Source: an uncultured bacterium
GTDB taxonomy: Bacteria > Bacillota > Clostridia > TANB77 > CAG-508
Direction of reading: 5' to 3'
DNA: 21,629 bases
Assembly: GCA_905215615.1 (NCBI GenBank)
Contig: CAJMQM010000009.1
Location: 1 to 21,629, forward strand
Numbering within the stretch: position 1 is the first letter of the stretch; each line of letters begins with the position of its first letter. The notes below the pieces were generated by a model. The model did not search any database, was not told where the DNA came from, and saw only the letters and a program-made list of their open reading frames with translations. This document shows, piece by piece, positions 1-7,748 of the stretch. The position numbers and the translations under genes are program-made.

Positions 1-24
1 TGTATTTACTTTCTCTTCTGTCAT
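1..24 (-). CDS. Start of a minus-strand gene cut by the window edge
   Basis: The minus strand reads an ATG at 24-22 followed by seven further sense codons (MTEEKVNT) to the edge. An AAGGAA Shine-Dalgarno-like sequence lies 6 nt upstream. Eight residues are too few to assign a family. The call rests only on the start codon, the ribosome-binding site and the minus-strand direction shared with most genes here. Confidence 0.35.
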
Positions 25-210
25 AATAAATTCCTTATATAATAAATTTTTAAACTTTATTATATTTACCTTTCTCCATTAATTATTTTATTCTTAAGAA
101 TTTTGGTTTAATGGTAACCATTATTTTATGTTTTAATAAATTTCATATATAAAGTATCACTTAGAGTTAGCTCCAAGTCAATAATTTTTTTAAACTTTTT
201 ATAAAAAAAT

Positions 211-241
211 TCCTTATGATATTTTTTTATTATCATAAGGA
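211..241 (-). terminator. Rho-independent terminator after the first Rpn fragment
   Basis: Perfect 11-bp stem (TCCTTATGATA / TATCATAAGGA) with a 9-nt loop. On the minus strand the stem is followed by a run of T (AATTTTTTTATA), so it would end transcription coming from the fragment at 316-858. The rest of 25-315 holds no gene; it has a possible decayed copy of a leader sequence at 101-174. Confidence 0.6.
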
Positions 242-315
242 TGTTTTATATAATTATAAAATTATGTAATTAAGCCTTTATTTTGCTTTTTATACATCTT
301 GTATGTATGCTATTA

Positions 316-858
316 CTATTTTTTGTTATCTTTTATTTTCTCAATTTCTTCTTTAGTTAGTCCTGTTAATTTCATTATCATATCAGTTGGCAAATTTTCC
401 TCTAACATCTTTTTTGCTATCTCTATTTTGCTTTTTTTCTCTCCTTCTGCCAAACCATCATCTCTTGCATCTTTTTCTCTTTGTATTGCATCCATCCTTG
501 CTATTTTTGCTTTTAGTAGTTGTCTTCTTAGTATTTCGTCTTGACTTATTCTTTCTAGTTCGTTTTTTGCTTCTTTTATATCTTCATTTTCTTTCATTAT
601 TTTCCCTACCTCCGCATCTTCTGGATTCTCCAAAAACATCATCCATTGTAACATGCCATCTTCTTTATTACTTTTGTACTCTTTTACTGCTTTTGGTAGC
701 TCTATAATATATAATTCAAAATAGTCTGTCAACTTGATTTTATAGTATTTTTCCTCCGTTATTCTCCATTTTGTGCACGATTTCTCTATTTCTCTAAATT
801 GTTCTATATTCCCTTTTGCAACAATTTTCGTTCTCGTTTTTTCGACAAAAACTGCATT
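316..858 (-). pseudogene. 5'-truncated Rpn-family nuclease/transposase fragment (copy 1)
   Basis: This open frame encodes only the C-terminal part of a Rpn-family protein (recombination-promoting nuclease / putative transposase, PD-(D/E)XK superfamily). It contains the characteristic LTDYFELYIIELPK segment and the helical tail IEIAKKMLEENLPTDMIMKL, which ends in a TGLTKEEIEKIK motif. Intact relatives are roughly 250-330 residues with the nuclease core at the N-terminus. Here the frame opens just after an in-frame stop at 861-859, so about 180 codons remain and the catalytic core is absent. The only early start candidate is a TTG at 732, whose nearest GGAGG is about 20 nt away, a poor distance; the first ATG is deeper. 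I read it as a decayed gene. An alternative is a stand-alone C-terminal product, since internally initiated C-terminal products have been reported for enterobacterial Rpn genes. Positions 688-791 are repeated exactly at 18247-18350. Confidence 0.75.
688..791. repeat. 104-nt perfect direct repeat, copy 1
   Basis: Identical base for base to 18247-18350, with one mismatch just outside the left end (687 versus 18246) followed by six more matches. It covers the conserved middle of the Rpn fragment. Outside it the two fragments differ clearly at nucleotide and protein level. Confidence 0.9.
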
Positions 859-933
859 TTAGTTATATTATAAAAAAATAATATTTCCGTTATTGTGGAA
901 TTTAATATAATAACTGTGTTCATTATTATATAA

Positions 934-962
934 TTGCTTATTTCCAATATTTGTGTTATAAT
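934..962 (+). promoter_or_regulatory. Sigma-A-type promoter for the stalk-domain gene
   Basis: TTGCTT (934-939), a 17-nt spacer, and a perfect TATAAT (957-962). Transcription would begin near 969, giving a 5' leader of about 210 nt before the ATG at 1182. It is the best plus-strand promoter match seen in 859-1181, a stretch with no convincing gene of its own. Confidence 0.55.
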
Positions 963-973
963 AATACTAGCAT

Positions 974-1066
974 TGCTTTTATTTGAAGCATCTGCTTAGC
1001 GTTTTGGTCTAATGACCACTATGCATTTCCATATTGGAGGTTGAGCTCTTAGCTCCTTTCAGTATG
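974..1066 (+). promoter_or_regulatory. Structured 5' leader with three hairpins
   Basis: Three successive stem-loops can be drawn. The first is TGCTT/AAGCA at 974-990, the second TGGTC/GACCA with a TAAT loop at 1005-1018. The third is a longer imperfect hairpin at 1030-1066, with outer arms CATATTGGAGG / CCTTTCAGTATG and an inner AGCT/AGCT pairing. The last hairpin contains CTCCTT (1053-1058), complementary to the AAGGAG of the gene's ribosome-binding site at 1167-1173, so alternative pairings that mask or free the site are possible. It matches no riboswitch class I know. The regulatory role is inference from pairing by eye. Confidence 0.4.
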
Positions 1067-1110
1067 TTTCTATATGACTTTTATATATAGAGGAGGGATT
1101 AACTTTTTAA

Positions 1111-1123
1111 AGCATGCACCACA
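1111..1123 (+). repeat. Left arm of a 13-bp inverted repeat around the stalk-domain gene
   Basis: AGCATGCACCACA is the exact reverse complement of 2180-2192. The two arms bracket the GC-rich coding region, one in the 5' leader and one just after the stop codon. In the transcript they could pair and bring the two ends together; in DNA they could be ends of an inserted segment. No obvious target duplication flanks them. Confidence 0.7.
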
Positions 1124-1181
1124 ACAGCACATTGACAAAAACCCAAAACATCTAGTGTAACAACACAAGGAGGAATATTCT

Positions 1182-2171
1182 ATGAAAAGCAACTTCAAGC
1201 ACATCGTGTCCACCCTTTTGGCGGTGATCATGGTCACGGTTATGCTCCCCACGGTGGCTTTTGCTGCCAGCGGTAGCATGAAGGTCTATGTGAACAACGA
1301 GTACACCGGCGTTAACAACGCCTACCTCGACCGGCATGATGACGTTTACGTCGAAAGCTGGGACGACCTTCGCAAGATTTTCCCGGACGAGCTCGAGGAC
1401 GTGCTCAGTGCTCAACCTGATGACGAAGTCCTTTTGGAGGACTGGGCTGACGAGTTCGGTTACTCGATGTCCGTGAAGAACAACAAGGTCTATCTTTACA
1501 GTGATGGCAAAGATAGCAACAGAGACCCTCATCTGGGCAATGGCAATGATGAGTCGTACACTTCCACTATTCGGATTTTCCGAAACGGCATGTACGTCTC
1601 CAATGCAGCCTATGTGAACACCAGCTCCAACGAGAACGTGTACGTGAACTACCCTCAGGACCAGAACCTGAAGACCATCTTCGGTAGCACTCCTAAGGTT
1701 ATGTATACGTACCAGACGCTCAAGCAGTATGCTACTGCAATGGGTTACAAGTACTATCGCGATGGAAACGATGTTTTCATTAACAACGATGGGAAAACGC
1801 CTGTTGTCATCCGTGTAGATGGCGCCAAGGTAAATTACCCTGACCAGCAGCCTATCGTCGTTGACCCTGGCTATACAATGATTCCCATTTATGCTCTCGG
1901 TGAGCAGCTTGGGTATACTGTTACCTGGGTCGGAGGCAAAAACCAGCAGGTTGACATCGTCAATGGTCGCCACACTATTAACCTTTATATTGGATCCAAA
2001 TGGATGAAATATGACGGTCAGTGGCGCGAGATGGCAGTCGCCCCCATCGTTGTGGGTGACCGCACCCTTGTTCCTGCCAGATTTGTTGTAGAGGCCTTTG
2101 GTCTCAACATCTGGTATGACAGCTCGGCTATCGCTTATGGTGGATCCGGCGTGGTTCACATCTACGAGTGA
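1182..2171 (+). CDS. Secreted protein with C-terminal copper-amine-oxidase-N-like stalk domain
   Basis: This 329-residue protein begins with a clear Sec signal peptide: a basic start (MKSNFKH), a hydrophobic stretch to about residue 27, and an AFA-A cleavage site. The last 120 residues match the copper amine oxidase N-terminal (stalk, PF07833-type) domain, seen in VDGAKVNYPDQQP, MIPIYALGEQLGYTVTW and the hallmark GDRTLVPARFVVEAFG. Such domains usually serve extracytoplasmic or wall-associated roles; no catalytic residues are recognised. The middle (residues 30-200) has repeated aromatic, beta-rich stretches of unknown function. The start is set by AAGGAGG at 1167-1173, 8 nt before the ATG. 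Base composition is about half GC, against roughly a quarter to 30% in neighbours, and codons often end in C or G. With its own promoter and terminator and opposite orientation to nearby genes, it looks horizontally acquired. A long antisense frame is a shadow. Confidence 0.88.
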   Translation: MKSNFKHIVSTLLAVIMVTVMLPTVAFAASGSMKVYVNNEYTGVNNAYLDRHDDVYVESWDDLRKIFPDELEDVLSAQPDDEVLLEDWADEFGYSMSVKNNKVYLYSDGKDSNRDPHLGNGNDESYTSTIRIFRNGMYVSNAAYVNTSSNENVYVNYPQDQNLKTIFGSTPKVMYTYQTLKQYATAMGYKYYRDGNDVFINNDGKTPVVIRVDGAKVNYPDQQPIVVDPGYTMIPIYALGEQLGYTVTWVGGKNQQVDIVNGRHTINLYIGSKWMKYDGQWREMAVAPIVVGDRTLVPARFVVEAFGLNIWYDSSAIAYGGSGVVHIYE

Positions 2172-2179
2172 TTAGCAAG

Positions 2180-2192
2180 TGTGGTGCATGCT
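2180..2192 (+). repeat. Right arm of the 13-bp inverted repeat
   Basis: TGTGGTGCATGCT, the exact reverse complement of 1111-1123, starting 9 nt after the stop codon and 9 nt before the terminator stem. Confidence 0.7.
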
Positions 2193-2201
2193 ATAAGTGT
2201 A

Positions 2202-2227
2202 AAGCCCCCGCAGAAATGCGGGGGCTT
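2202..2227 (+). terminator. GC-rich terminator of the stalk-domain gene
   Basis: Perfect 11-bp stem (AAGCCCCCGCA / TGCGGGGGCTT) closed by a GAAA tetraloop, followed by CCTCTTT. It is far more GC-rich than any other terminator in the window, matching the composition of the gene it follows. It also lies just past the 3' end of the convergent cysteine desulfurase gene and could act on both transcripts. Confidence 0.85.
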
Positions 2228-2242
2228 CCTCTTTGCTTGCAA

Positions 2243-3367
2243 CTATACCATATTCTTTAAGCAATCTACTAAATAATCAATATCTTCTTTTGTGTTTTCC
2301 ATACCAAACGTTGTTCTTAGCGTTCCATTTGATAAATTTTCTGGCACTCCCATTGCAGAAAGCACATGTGAAGGAAGAAGTGAACCTGTTGCACATGCTG
2401 AACCTGCTGATGCACATATACCATGTAAATCTAGTGTAAATAACATTTTTTCTCCACTTAATCCCTCAAAAGAAAAGTTTGCATTGCCTGGTAATCTTTT
2501 TACTCTATCTCCATTTAATTTTGCATGTGGTATTTCTTTTTCAACACGAGAAATATAATAATCTCTTAAATTTTTTAAATATTCACAATGTGTATCAAAA
2601 TCTTGGTAAGCCACTTCTATTGCTTTTCCTAATCCCACAATTTCTGCAACATTTTCTGTTCCAGCTCTTTTATCTCTTTCTTGATGTCCTCCATCTTGTA
2701 TTCTTTGGAAGTTTACCCCTTCTTTTACATATAATGCACCTATGCCCTTTGGTCCATAAAACTTATGTGCAGACATTGAAAGTGCATCTATTCCCATTTT
2801 TCTTACATCAATTCTAACATTTCCTATTGCCTGCACTGCATCTGTATGAAATAATACATTGTGCCTATGAGCAATTTTTGCAATTTCTTCTATTGGTTCT
2901 ATTGTTCCAACCTCATTATTAGCAAACATTATAGTAATTAAAATTGTGTCCTCTCTTATAGCATTTTCTAATTCATTTAAGCTAATAAAACCATTTTCGT
3001 CTACATCTAAATAGGTAACCTCAAACCCCTGCTCTTCTAGTCTAGAACATGAACTTAAAACTGCATTATGCTCTATTTTGCTTGTAATTATATGTCTGCC
3101 TTTTTCTTTGTTTGCATATGCAATTCCCTTAATTGCCAAGTTGTCGCTCTCACTTCCACATGATGTAAAATATATTTCTTTTGGAGAAGCACCTATTGTA
3201 TGAGCAACTTTGGCTCTTGCCTCGTTTATTGCTTTTTTAGAAACTCTTGCAATTTCATACATCGAAGATGCATTTCCATAATTCTTACTAAAATATGGTA
3301 TCATTTCACGCAATACCTCTGGTGAAACTGCTGTTGTAGCTGCATGGTCAAAATATCTAATATTCAT
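2243..3367 (-). CDS. Cysteine desulfurase (NifS/IscS family)
   Basis: A 374-residue PLP enzyme that takes sulfur from cysteine, releasing alanine and passing a persulfide to Fe-S cluster or thio-modification pathways in the cytoplasm. The N-terminal YFDHAATT is typical. His100 (KIEHNAVL) and Asp176 (HTDAVQA) sit over the cofactor, and Lys202 in SMSAHKFYGPKG is the expected PLP-binding lysine. The catalytic Cys325 lies in AGSACATGSLLPSHVL, a class I (NifS/IscS-like) active-site loop. Length is normal. The start is supported by a purine-rich AAAGGAAAGGAA just upstream of the ATG. No scaffold gene (iscU/nifU) or thiouridylase (mnmA) adjoins it, so the sulfur acceptor cannot be inferred and I give no symbol. 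It converges on the GC-rich stalk-domain gene. Confidence 0.93.
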   Translation of the reverse strand: MNIRYFDHAATTAVSPEVLREMIPYFSKNYGNASSMYEIARVSKKAINEARAKVAHTIGASPKEIYFTSCGSESDNLAIKGIAYANKEKGRHIITSKIEHNAVLSSCSRLEEQGFEVTYLDVDENGFISLNELENAIREDTILITIMFANNEVGTIEPIEEIAKIAHRHNVLFHTDAVQAIGNVRIDVRKMGIDALSMSAHKFYGPKGIGALYVKEGVNFQRIQDGGHQERDKRAGTENVAEIVGLGKAIEVAYQDFDTHCEYLKNLRDYYISRVEKEIPHAKLNGDRVKRLPGNANFSFEGLSGEKMLFTLDLHGICASAGSACATGSLLPSHVLSAMGVPENLSNGTLRTTFGMENTKEDIDYLVDCLKNMV

Positions 3368-3590
3368 AAAAATTCCTTTCCTTTCTTATTTCAACAAAAG
3401 TCATATATAAATATTTTTAATATATGTCCCCTCTTTTTTATAATTATTTTTATTTAAAATTTCTGCATTATTCCTACTTATATTATATGAATATTATCTC
3501 TTTTTTCTTACAAAAAAATTCTATTAATGTAAAACTATTTTATAGTATAATAAAAAAATTTTAAGAAAATTAATTGCACTATAAAACAAC

Positions 3591-3633
3591 AAAGAAGTAT
3601 TACCAATAAATCTCTTATTAGTAATACTTCTTT
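3591..3633 (-). terminator. Terminator after the small membrane-protein gene
   Basis: AAAGAAGTATTAC / GTAATACTTCTTT forms a 13-bp stem, extended inside by AATAA/TTATT after one mismatch. On the minus strand it is followed by TTGTTGTTTTA. It would end transcription coming from 3672-4022 and possibly the whole clp operon. In the rest of 3368-3671 I see only AT-rich DNA that should hold the cysteine desulfurase promoter; no clean -35/-10 pair stands out. Confidence 0.7.
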
Positions 3634-3671
3634 ATTCTAATTTCTTATTTTAACTTATTAAAATTTTTCTA

Positions 3672-4022
3672 TTACTTACTTTCTTTATTCGTTTCTTCCC
3701 ATCTTATAACTCTAATATTTTTATATGCATCAAGCACTTTTTGATATTCCCTATATTGGTCTTCCCAAATTATACTAGGAATTTTATCATATGCATCAAA
3801 TATTTTTTCCGCTTCCTTCAAATATATTATTTGTTCTTGTGGTGACATAGTCTCATATCTTCTTGCAAATTTTGATAATTTATCTAACATTTCATTTGCT
3901 TGTATAAAGCCAAAGAAATCTTTTATTTTTATACCTGCCATCCTTATTTGAAAAACTGCAAGTAAAACTAATGCTATCGCTATAAATATAAAAATAAAAA
4001 CACATGCTATTATAAATTCCAT
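3672..4022 (-). CDS. Small membrane-anchored protein of unknown function
   Basis: About 116 residues: one strongly hydrophobic N-terminal helix (MEFIIACVFIFIFIAIALVL and on), then a charged helical cytoplasmic-type region rich in Glu, Lys, Tyr and Trp (LKEAEKIFDAYDKIPSIIWE, YQKVLDAYKNIRVIRWEE). I chose the ATG at 4022 because AGAAGG lies 8 nt upstream; an in-frame GTG at 4031 overlaps that site and cannot use it. I do not recognise a family. It begins 64 nt after clpC with no terminator between them, so it may be the last gene of the ctsR operon, in the place where some Firmicutes carry radA. A terminator follows. A role in stress response is only an inference from position. Confidence 0.7.
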   Translation of the reverse strand: MEFIIACVFIFIFIAIALVLLAVFQIRMAGIKIKDFFGFIQANEMLDKLSKFARRYETMSPQEQIIYLKEAEKIFDAYDKIPSIIWEDQYREYQKVLDAYKNIRVIRWEETNKESK

Positions 4023-4086
4023 CTCATACACCTTCTCTTTTGGTATGAGCTTATTATAGCATGTGGTTTTATTTTTAGCAACTAAA

Positions 4087-6528
4087 TTATTTTATTACTA
4101 TTTTTTCGTCTTCAACTGTTGCTAAATTGTTTTTGCCTTGCTTTATATTGCCATCTAGCATTTCTTCTGCTATTTTATCTTCTAGCATATTTTGTATTGC
4201 TCTTTTTAATGGTCTTGCACCATAATCTTTATCTACACCTTTATCTGCAATAAGTTTTTTAACTTTATCGTCAACATCTAATGTAATATTTTGTGCATTA
4301 AGTCTGTTTTCTACTTGTTTTATCATTATATCTATAATTTTCTTAATGTCGTCGTCATTTAATTTATGAAATACAATCGTCTCATCAATTCTGTTTAAAA
4401 ACTCTGGCCTAAATTGTTTCTTTAGCTCTGCCATTACATCTTTCTTAGTATTCTCATAATCTTTCTCGCTGTCTTCTTTATCACTACTATTTGAAAATCC
4501 TAAAGATGTTTTATCTGTAATTATTCTAGCTCCAACATTAGATGTCATTATAATTACTGTATTTTTAAAGTTAACCGTTCTTCCTTGTGCATCTGTTAAA
4601 CGACCATCATCTAGTATTTGAAGTAACATATTCATTACATCTGGGTGTGCCTTTTCAATTTCATCAAACAATATAACTGAGTATGGTTTTCTTCTTATTT
4701 TTTCTGTTAATTGTCCACCGTCATCAAATCCAACATACCCTGGAGGAGAGCCAATTAATTTTGAAACAGAGTGTGGTTCCATATATTCAGACATATCTAT
4801 TCTTATCATTGCATCTTCTGCACCAAATAAACTTTCTGCCAAAGCTTTTGAAAGCTCTGTTTTACCAACACCTGTTGGTCCTAAGAATAAGAAAGAACCT
4901 ATTGGTCTGTTTGGGTCTTTTAGTCCTAATCTACCTCTTCTTATTGCTTTTGCTACTGCTGTTACTGCCTCATTTTGACCTATAACCCTCTTATGAAGCT
5001 CTTCTTCTAAGTTCTTAAGTTTTTCGTTTTCATCTTGACTTATTTTCTTTACTGGTATTCCAGTCCAATTTGCCACAACATCTGCAATATCTTCTTCTGT
5101 TAGAGTTACAACATTTTTACTGTTTTTGTTATGCCACTTGTCTTTTCCTTTTTGCAATTCTTCTTTTGCTTTATTTTCTTCATCTCTTAATGTTGCCGCT
5201 TTTTCAAAGTCTTGTACTCTAATTGCTTCTTCTTTTTCTTTATCTAAATCTGCAATTTTTTCCTCCAATTTCTTTAAAGAATCTGGAACAGTATATGTTC
5301 TCATTTTAACTTTTGAGGCTGATTCATCTATTAAGTCTATTGCTTTATCTGGTAAAAACCTGTCATTAATATACCTAACAGATAAGTTAACAGCTGCCTT
5401 TATAGCTTCCTCGCTAATTTTTACATTGTGGTGTGCCTCATATTTATCTCTAATTCCATTTAATATTTGTATTGTCTCTTCTGTTGTAGGCTCTCCAACT
5501 GTTACAGGACTAAATCTTCTTTCTAAAGCTGCATCTTTTTCTATATATTTTCTATATTCATTTAAAGTTGTAGCACCAACTACTTGAACCTCTCCTCTTG
5601 CTAGAAGTGGCTTTAGAATATTTGCTGCATCTACCGCACCTTCTGCAGAACCAGCACCAACTATAGTATGAATTTCATCTATAAATAATATAACATCTTT
5701 TACTTTTTTTACTTCTTCTAAGCATTTCTTTATTCTTTCCTCAAAATCTCCTCTATACTTTGCACCAGCCACCATGCTTGATATATCTATACTAACAACT
5801 CTTTTGTTTTTTAGCATTTCTGGTACATCTTCTGAAACAATTTTTTCTGCTAATCCTTCTACTACTGCTGTTTTACCAACACCGGGTTCACCTATTAAAC
5901 AAGGATTATTTTTTGTTCTTCTTGATAAAATTTCTATTACCCTATCTATTTCTTTTTTTCTACCAATAACTGGGTCTAGTTTACCCTCTTTCGCTTGTTT
6001 AGTTAAATCTGCACCATATTGATTTAAAGTAGTTGTTTGATTATAGCTTCCATAGGTAGTGTTGTTAGATTTCTCATTATTTAAAGATGCTTCATCTTCG
6101 TTTATTACTTTTAAAATTTCTGTATATAGCTTTTGAGGATTTATATTTAAGTTCATCATTATACGTACTGCAATGCTATCTCCTTCACGCATAATACCTA
6201 CTAAAAGGTGCTCTGTACCTATATATTCAGACCCTAACTTTCTTGCCTCTTTAAAAGCATTTTCTATAACTCTTTTAGTTCTTGGAGTAAATCCTACTGT
6301 TCCACTTTCTAGTTCTGCACCAACACCTATTAGCTCTTCTATTTCTTCTTTTATTTGCTCTGGCGTAACTTCTTGCAATTCTAGTACCTTACTTGCAACG
6401 CCTGTTCCTTCTTTTGCCAAACCATATAACAAATGCTCGGTACCTATATAATTATGCCCTAATTCTGTTGCCAAATCATTTGCCAACTCTAAAGCTTTTT
6501 CAGCTCTGTTTGTAAATTTATATACCAT
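4087..6528 (-). CDS. clpC: ATP-dependent Clp protease ATPase subunit ClpC
   Basis: Hexameric AAA+ unfoldase that feeds proteins to ClpP; in Firmicutes it reads phospho-arginine marks made by McsB. The 813 residues are close to the Bacillus length. In order: two Clp N repeats (starting VYKFTNRAEKALELAN), Walker A GEPGVGKT near residue 210 and Walker B VILFIDEIH, then the coiled-coil middle region with a UVR-like motif (VQDFEKAATLRDEE). The second AAA module has GPTGVGKTELSK, the pore loop GSPPGYVGF and VILFDEIEKAHP, followed by an LGF tripeptide suited to ClpP docking and the C-terminal D2-small domain. The ATG at 6528 is chosen because AAAGGAAG sits 7 nt upstream; the GTG at 6546 right after the mcsB stop overlaps that site. 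It is the fourth gene of the operon. Confidence 0.97.
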   Translation of the reverse strand: MVYKFTNRAEKALELANDLATELGHNYIGTEHLLYGLAKEGTGVASKVLELQEVTPEQIKEEIEELIGVGAELESGTVGFTPRTKRVIENAFKEARKLGSEYIGTEHLLVGIMREGDSIAVRIMMNLNINPQKLYTEILKVINEDEASLNNEKSNNTTYGSYNQTTTLNQYGADLTKQAKEGKLDPVIGRKKEIDRVIEILSRRTKNNPCLIGEPGVGKTAVVEGLAEKIVSEDVPEMLKNKRVVSIDISSMVAGAKYRGDFEERIKKCLEEVKKVKDVILFIDEIHTIVGAGSAEGAVDAANILKPLLARGEVQVVGATTLNEYRKYIEKDAALERRFSPVTVGEPTTEETIQILNGIRDKYEAHHNVKISEEAIKAAVNLSVRYINDRFLPDKAIDLIDESASKVKMRTYTVPDSLKKLEEKIADLDKEKEEAIRVQDFEKAATLRDEENKAKEELQKGKDKWHNKNSKNVVTLTEEDIADVVANWTGIPVKKISQDENEKLKNLEEELHKRVIGQNEAVTAVAKAIRRGRLGLKDPNRPIGSFLFLGPTGVGKTELSKALAESLFGAEDAMIRIDMSEYMEPHSVSKLIGSPPGYVGFDDGGQLTEKIRRKPYSVILFDEIEKAHPDVMNMLLQILDDGRLTDAQGRTVNFKNTVIIMTSNVGARIITDKTSLGFSNSSDKEDSEKDYENTKKDVMAELKKQFRPEFLNRIDETIVFHKLNDDDIKKIIDIMIKQVENRLNAQNITLDVDDKVKKLIADKGVDKDYGARPLKRAIQNMLEDKIAEEMLDGNIKQGKNNLATVEDEKIVIK

Positions 6529-6546
6529 ATGTACACTTCCTTTCAC

Positions 6547-7581
6547 TTAATTTTCGTTAATTATATTTTTAATTAATTTTGCCCTTTCAATATCTCTTTC
6601 ATATGCATTTAATTGTTTTCCTAAATATTTTTGCAAATTTCCAGACTGAGTATAAATTTTAATTTTATTTACCTTTAAATCTGTTAATCCTTCTATTATT
6701 CCTAAGTCCATGCCTAGTTTTATATCTGATAATAATTTAAGACACTCTTCAGACGATAACTTTCTAGCATTTGTTAATATACCATAAGAACGGCATACTC
6801 TATCTTCTAGCTCTAATGGCTCTTTAGTTAAATTCTTTCTTGCTATTCTTTCTTGTTCTATTATTTTAGATGTTATTACATTTAAGTTTTTAACAATTTC
6901 GTCTTCTGTTAACCCTAATGATTGATTATTTGAAATTTGGTACATATCACCTATGCTTTGTGTTCCTTCTCCATATATTCCTCTTATATTCATACCAAAT
7001 CCGTTTACAATTTGTAGCACTTTATTTATATTGCCTGTAATTGTTAATGCTGGAAGATGTACCATAACAGAAGCTCTCATACCTGTTCCAACGTTTGTTG
7101 GACAAGAAGTTAAATAACCATATTTTTCATTACATGAATAATGGCAAACTTCGTCTATTTTTTCGTCTATTTCTACTACTAAGTTCTTTAAATTTTCCAA
7201 ATCTAGACCTGCACTAAAAACTTGTATTCTTAAATGATCTTCTTCATTTATCATAATACAAATATTTTCGTCCTCGTTTACTAAAACTGCTTTTAAATTT
7301 TGTGTTACAACATTTCTAGAATTGCTTATAAACTCTGGGCTTATTAAATGTTTTTCTACTAAACTTAATTTAGTTATATTATCTATTTTGTCCATTTTAA
7401 AAAGTTTTAAACCATAGCCTAAACTATTTACTACTTCTTCCATTATATTAATTATTTTATTTAAATCTTCCTCTTTGCATTTTGTTACAAAAGGAATTCC
7501 TTTTATATTTCTTGCAAGCCTAATTCTTGAACTTACAACTACATCCGAATTTTTACCTGTTTGTGTATACCAATTAGACAT
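6547..7581 (-). CDS. mcsB: Protein arginine kinase McsB
   Basis: Phosphorylates arginine residues on damaged proteins and on CtsR, marking them for ClpC. The 344-residue protein is built on a phosphagen-kinase fold: SSRIRLARN near the N-terminus binds phosphate, CPTNVGTGMRASVMVHLP is the highly conserved catalytic segment, and ISNNQSLGLTEDEIV follows. The RDIERA near the C-terminus matches the RDxxRA allosteric phospho-arginine-binding motif of the family. I place the start at the ATG at 7581; a GGAAAGGA lies about 12 nt upstream, while the in-frame TTG at 7593 abuts that site directly. It is 155 nt downstream of mcsA and separated from clpC by only 18 nt, whose ribosome-binding site starts directly after the mcsB stop. 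Confidence 0.95.
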   Translation of the reverse strand: MSNWYTQTGKNSDVVVSSRIRLARNIKGIPFVTKCKEEDLNKIINIMEEVVNSLGYGLKLFKMDKIDNITKLSLVEKHLISPEFISNSRNVVTQNLKAVLVNEDENICIMINEEDHLRIQVFSAGLDLENLKNLVVEIDEKIDEVCHYSCNEKYGYLTSCPTNVGTGMRASVMVHLPALTITGNINKVLQIVNGFGMNIRGIYGEGTQSIGDMYQISNNQSLGLTEDEIVKNLNVITSKIIEQERIARKNLTKEPLELEDRVCRSYGILTNARKLSSEECLKLLSDIKLGMDLGIIEGLTDLKVNKIKIYTQSGNLQKYLGKQLNAYERDIERAKLIKNIINEN

Positions 7582-7748
7582 ATTTATTTTCAATCCTTTC
7601 CATATAATCTTTATATTTTCTAATTTGCCATTATTAATATTACTTATTTTTTACCATCTTTATTTCTAGCATATTAATTTTATATTGTAATATTCTCTTA
7701 TATAATTTTTTACTAATTACTTTTTATTATACTGTTAGTTTTAATTTT

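Noticed and set aside
1030..1066. Integron attC site in the island leader
   Set aside because: The hairpin is imperfect, but there are no paired GTTRRRY / RYYYAAC core sites, no integrase and no array of cassettes.
1152..2159. 335-codon open frame antisense to the stalk-domain gene
   Set aside because: It mirrors a GC-rich gene whose sense strand has a signal peptide, a known domain and a perfect ribosome site; the antisense protein is Val/His/Asp-rich and like no family.
1111..2192. Insertion sequence defined by the 13-bp inverted repeat
   Set aside because: The enclosed protein is a secreted stalk-domain protein, not a transposase, and no target duplication is visible.
6529..6546. GTG start of clpC directly after the mcsB stop
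   Set aside because: It overlaps the Shine-Dalgarno site for the ATG at 6528, and ClpC homologues begin at that ATG (MVYKFTNRA).
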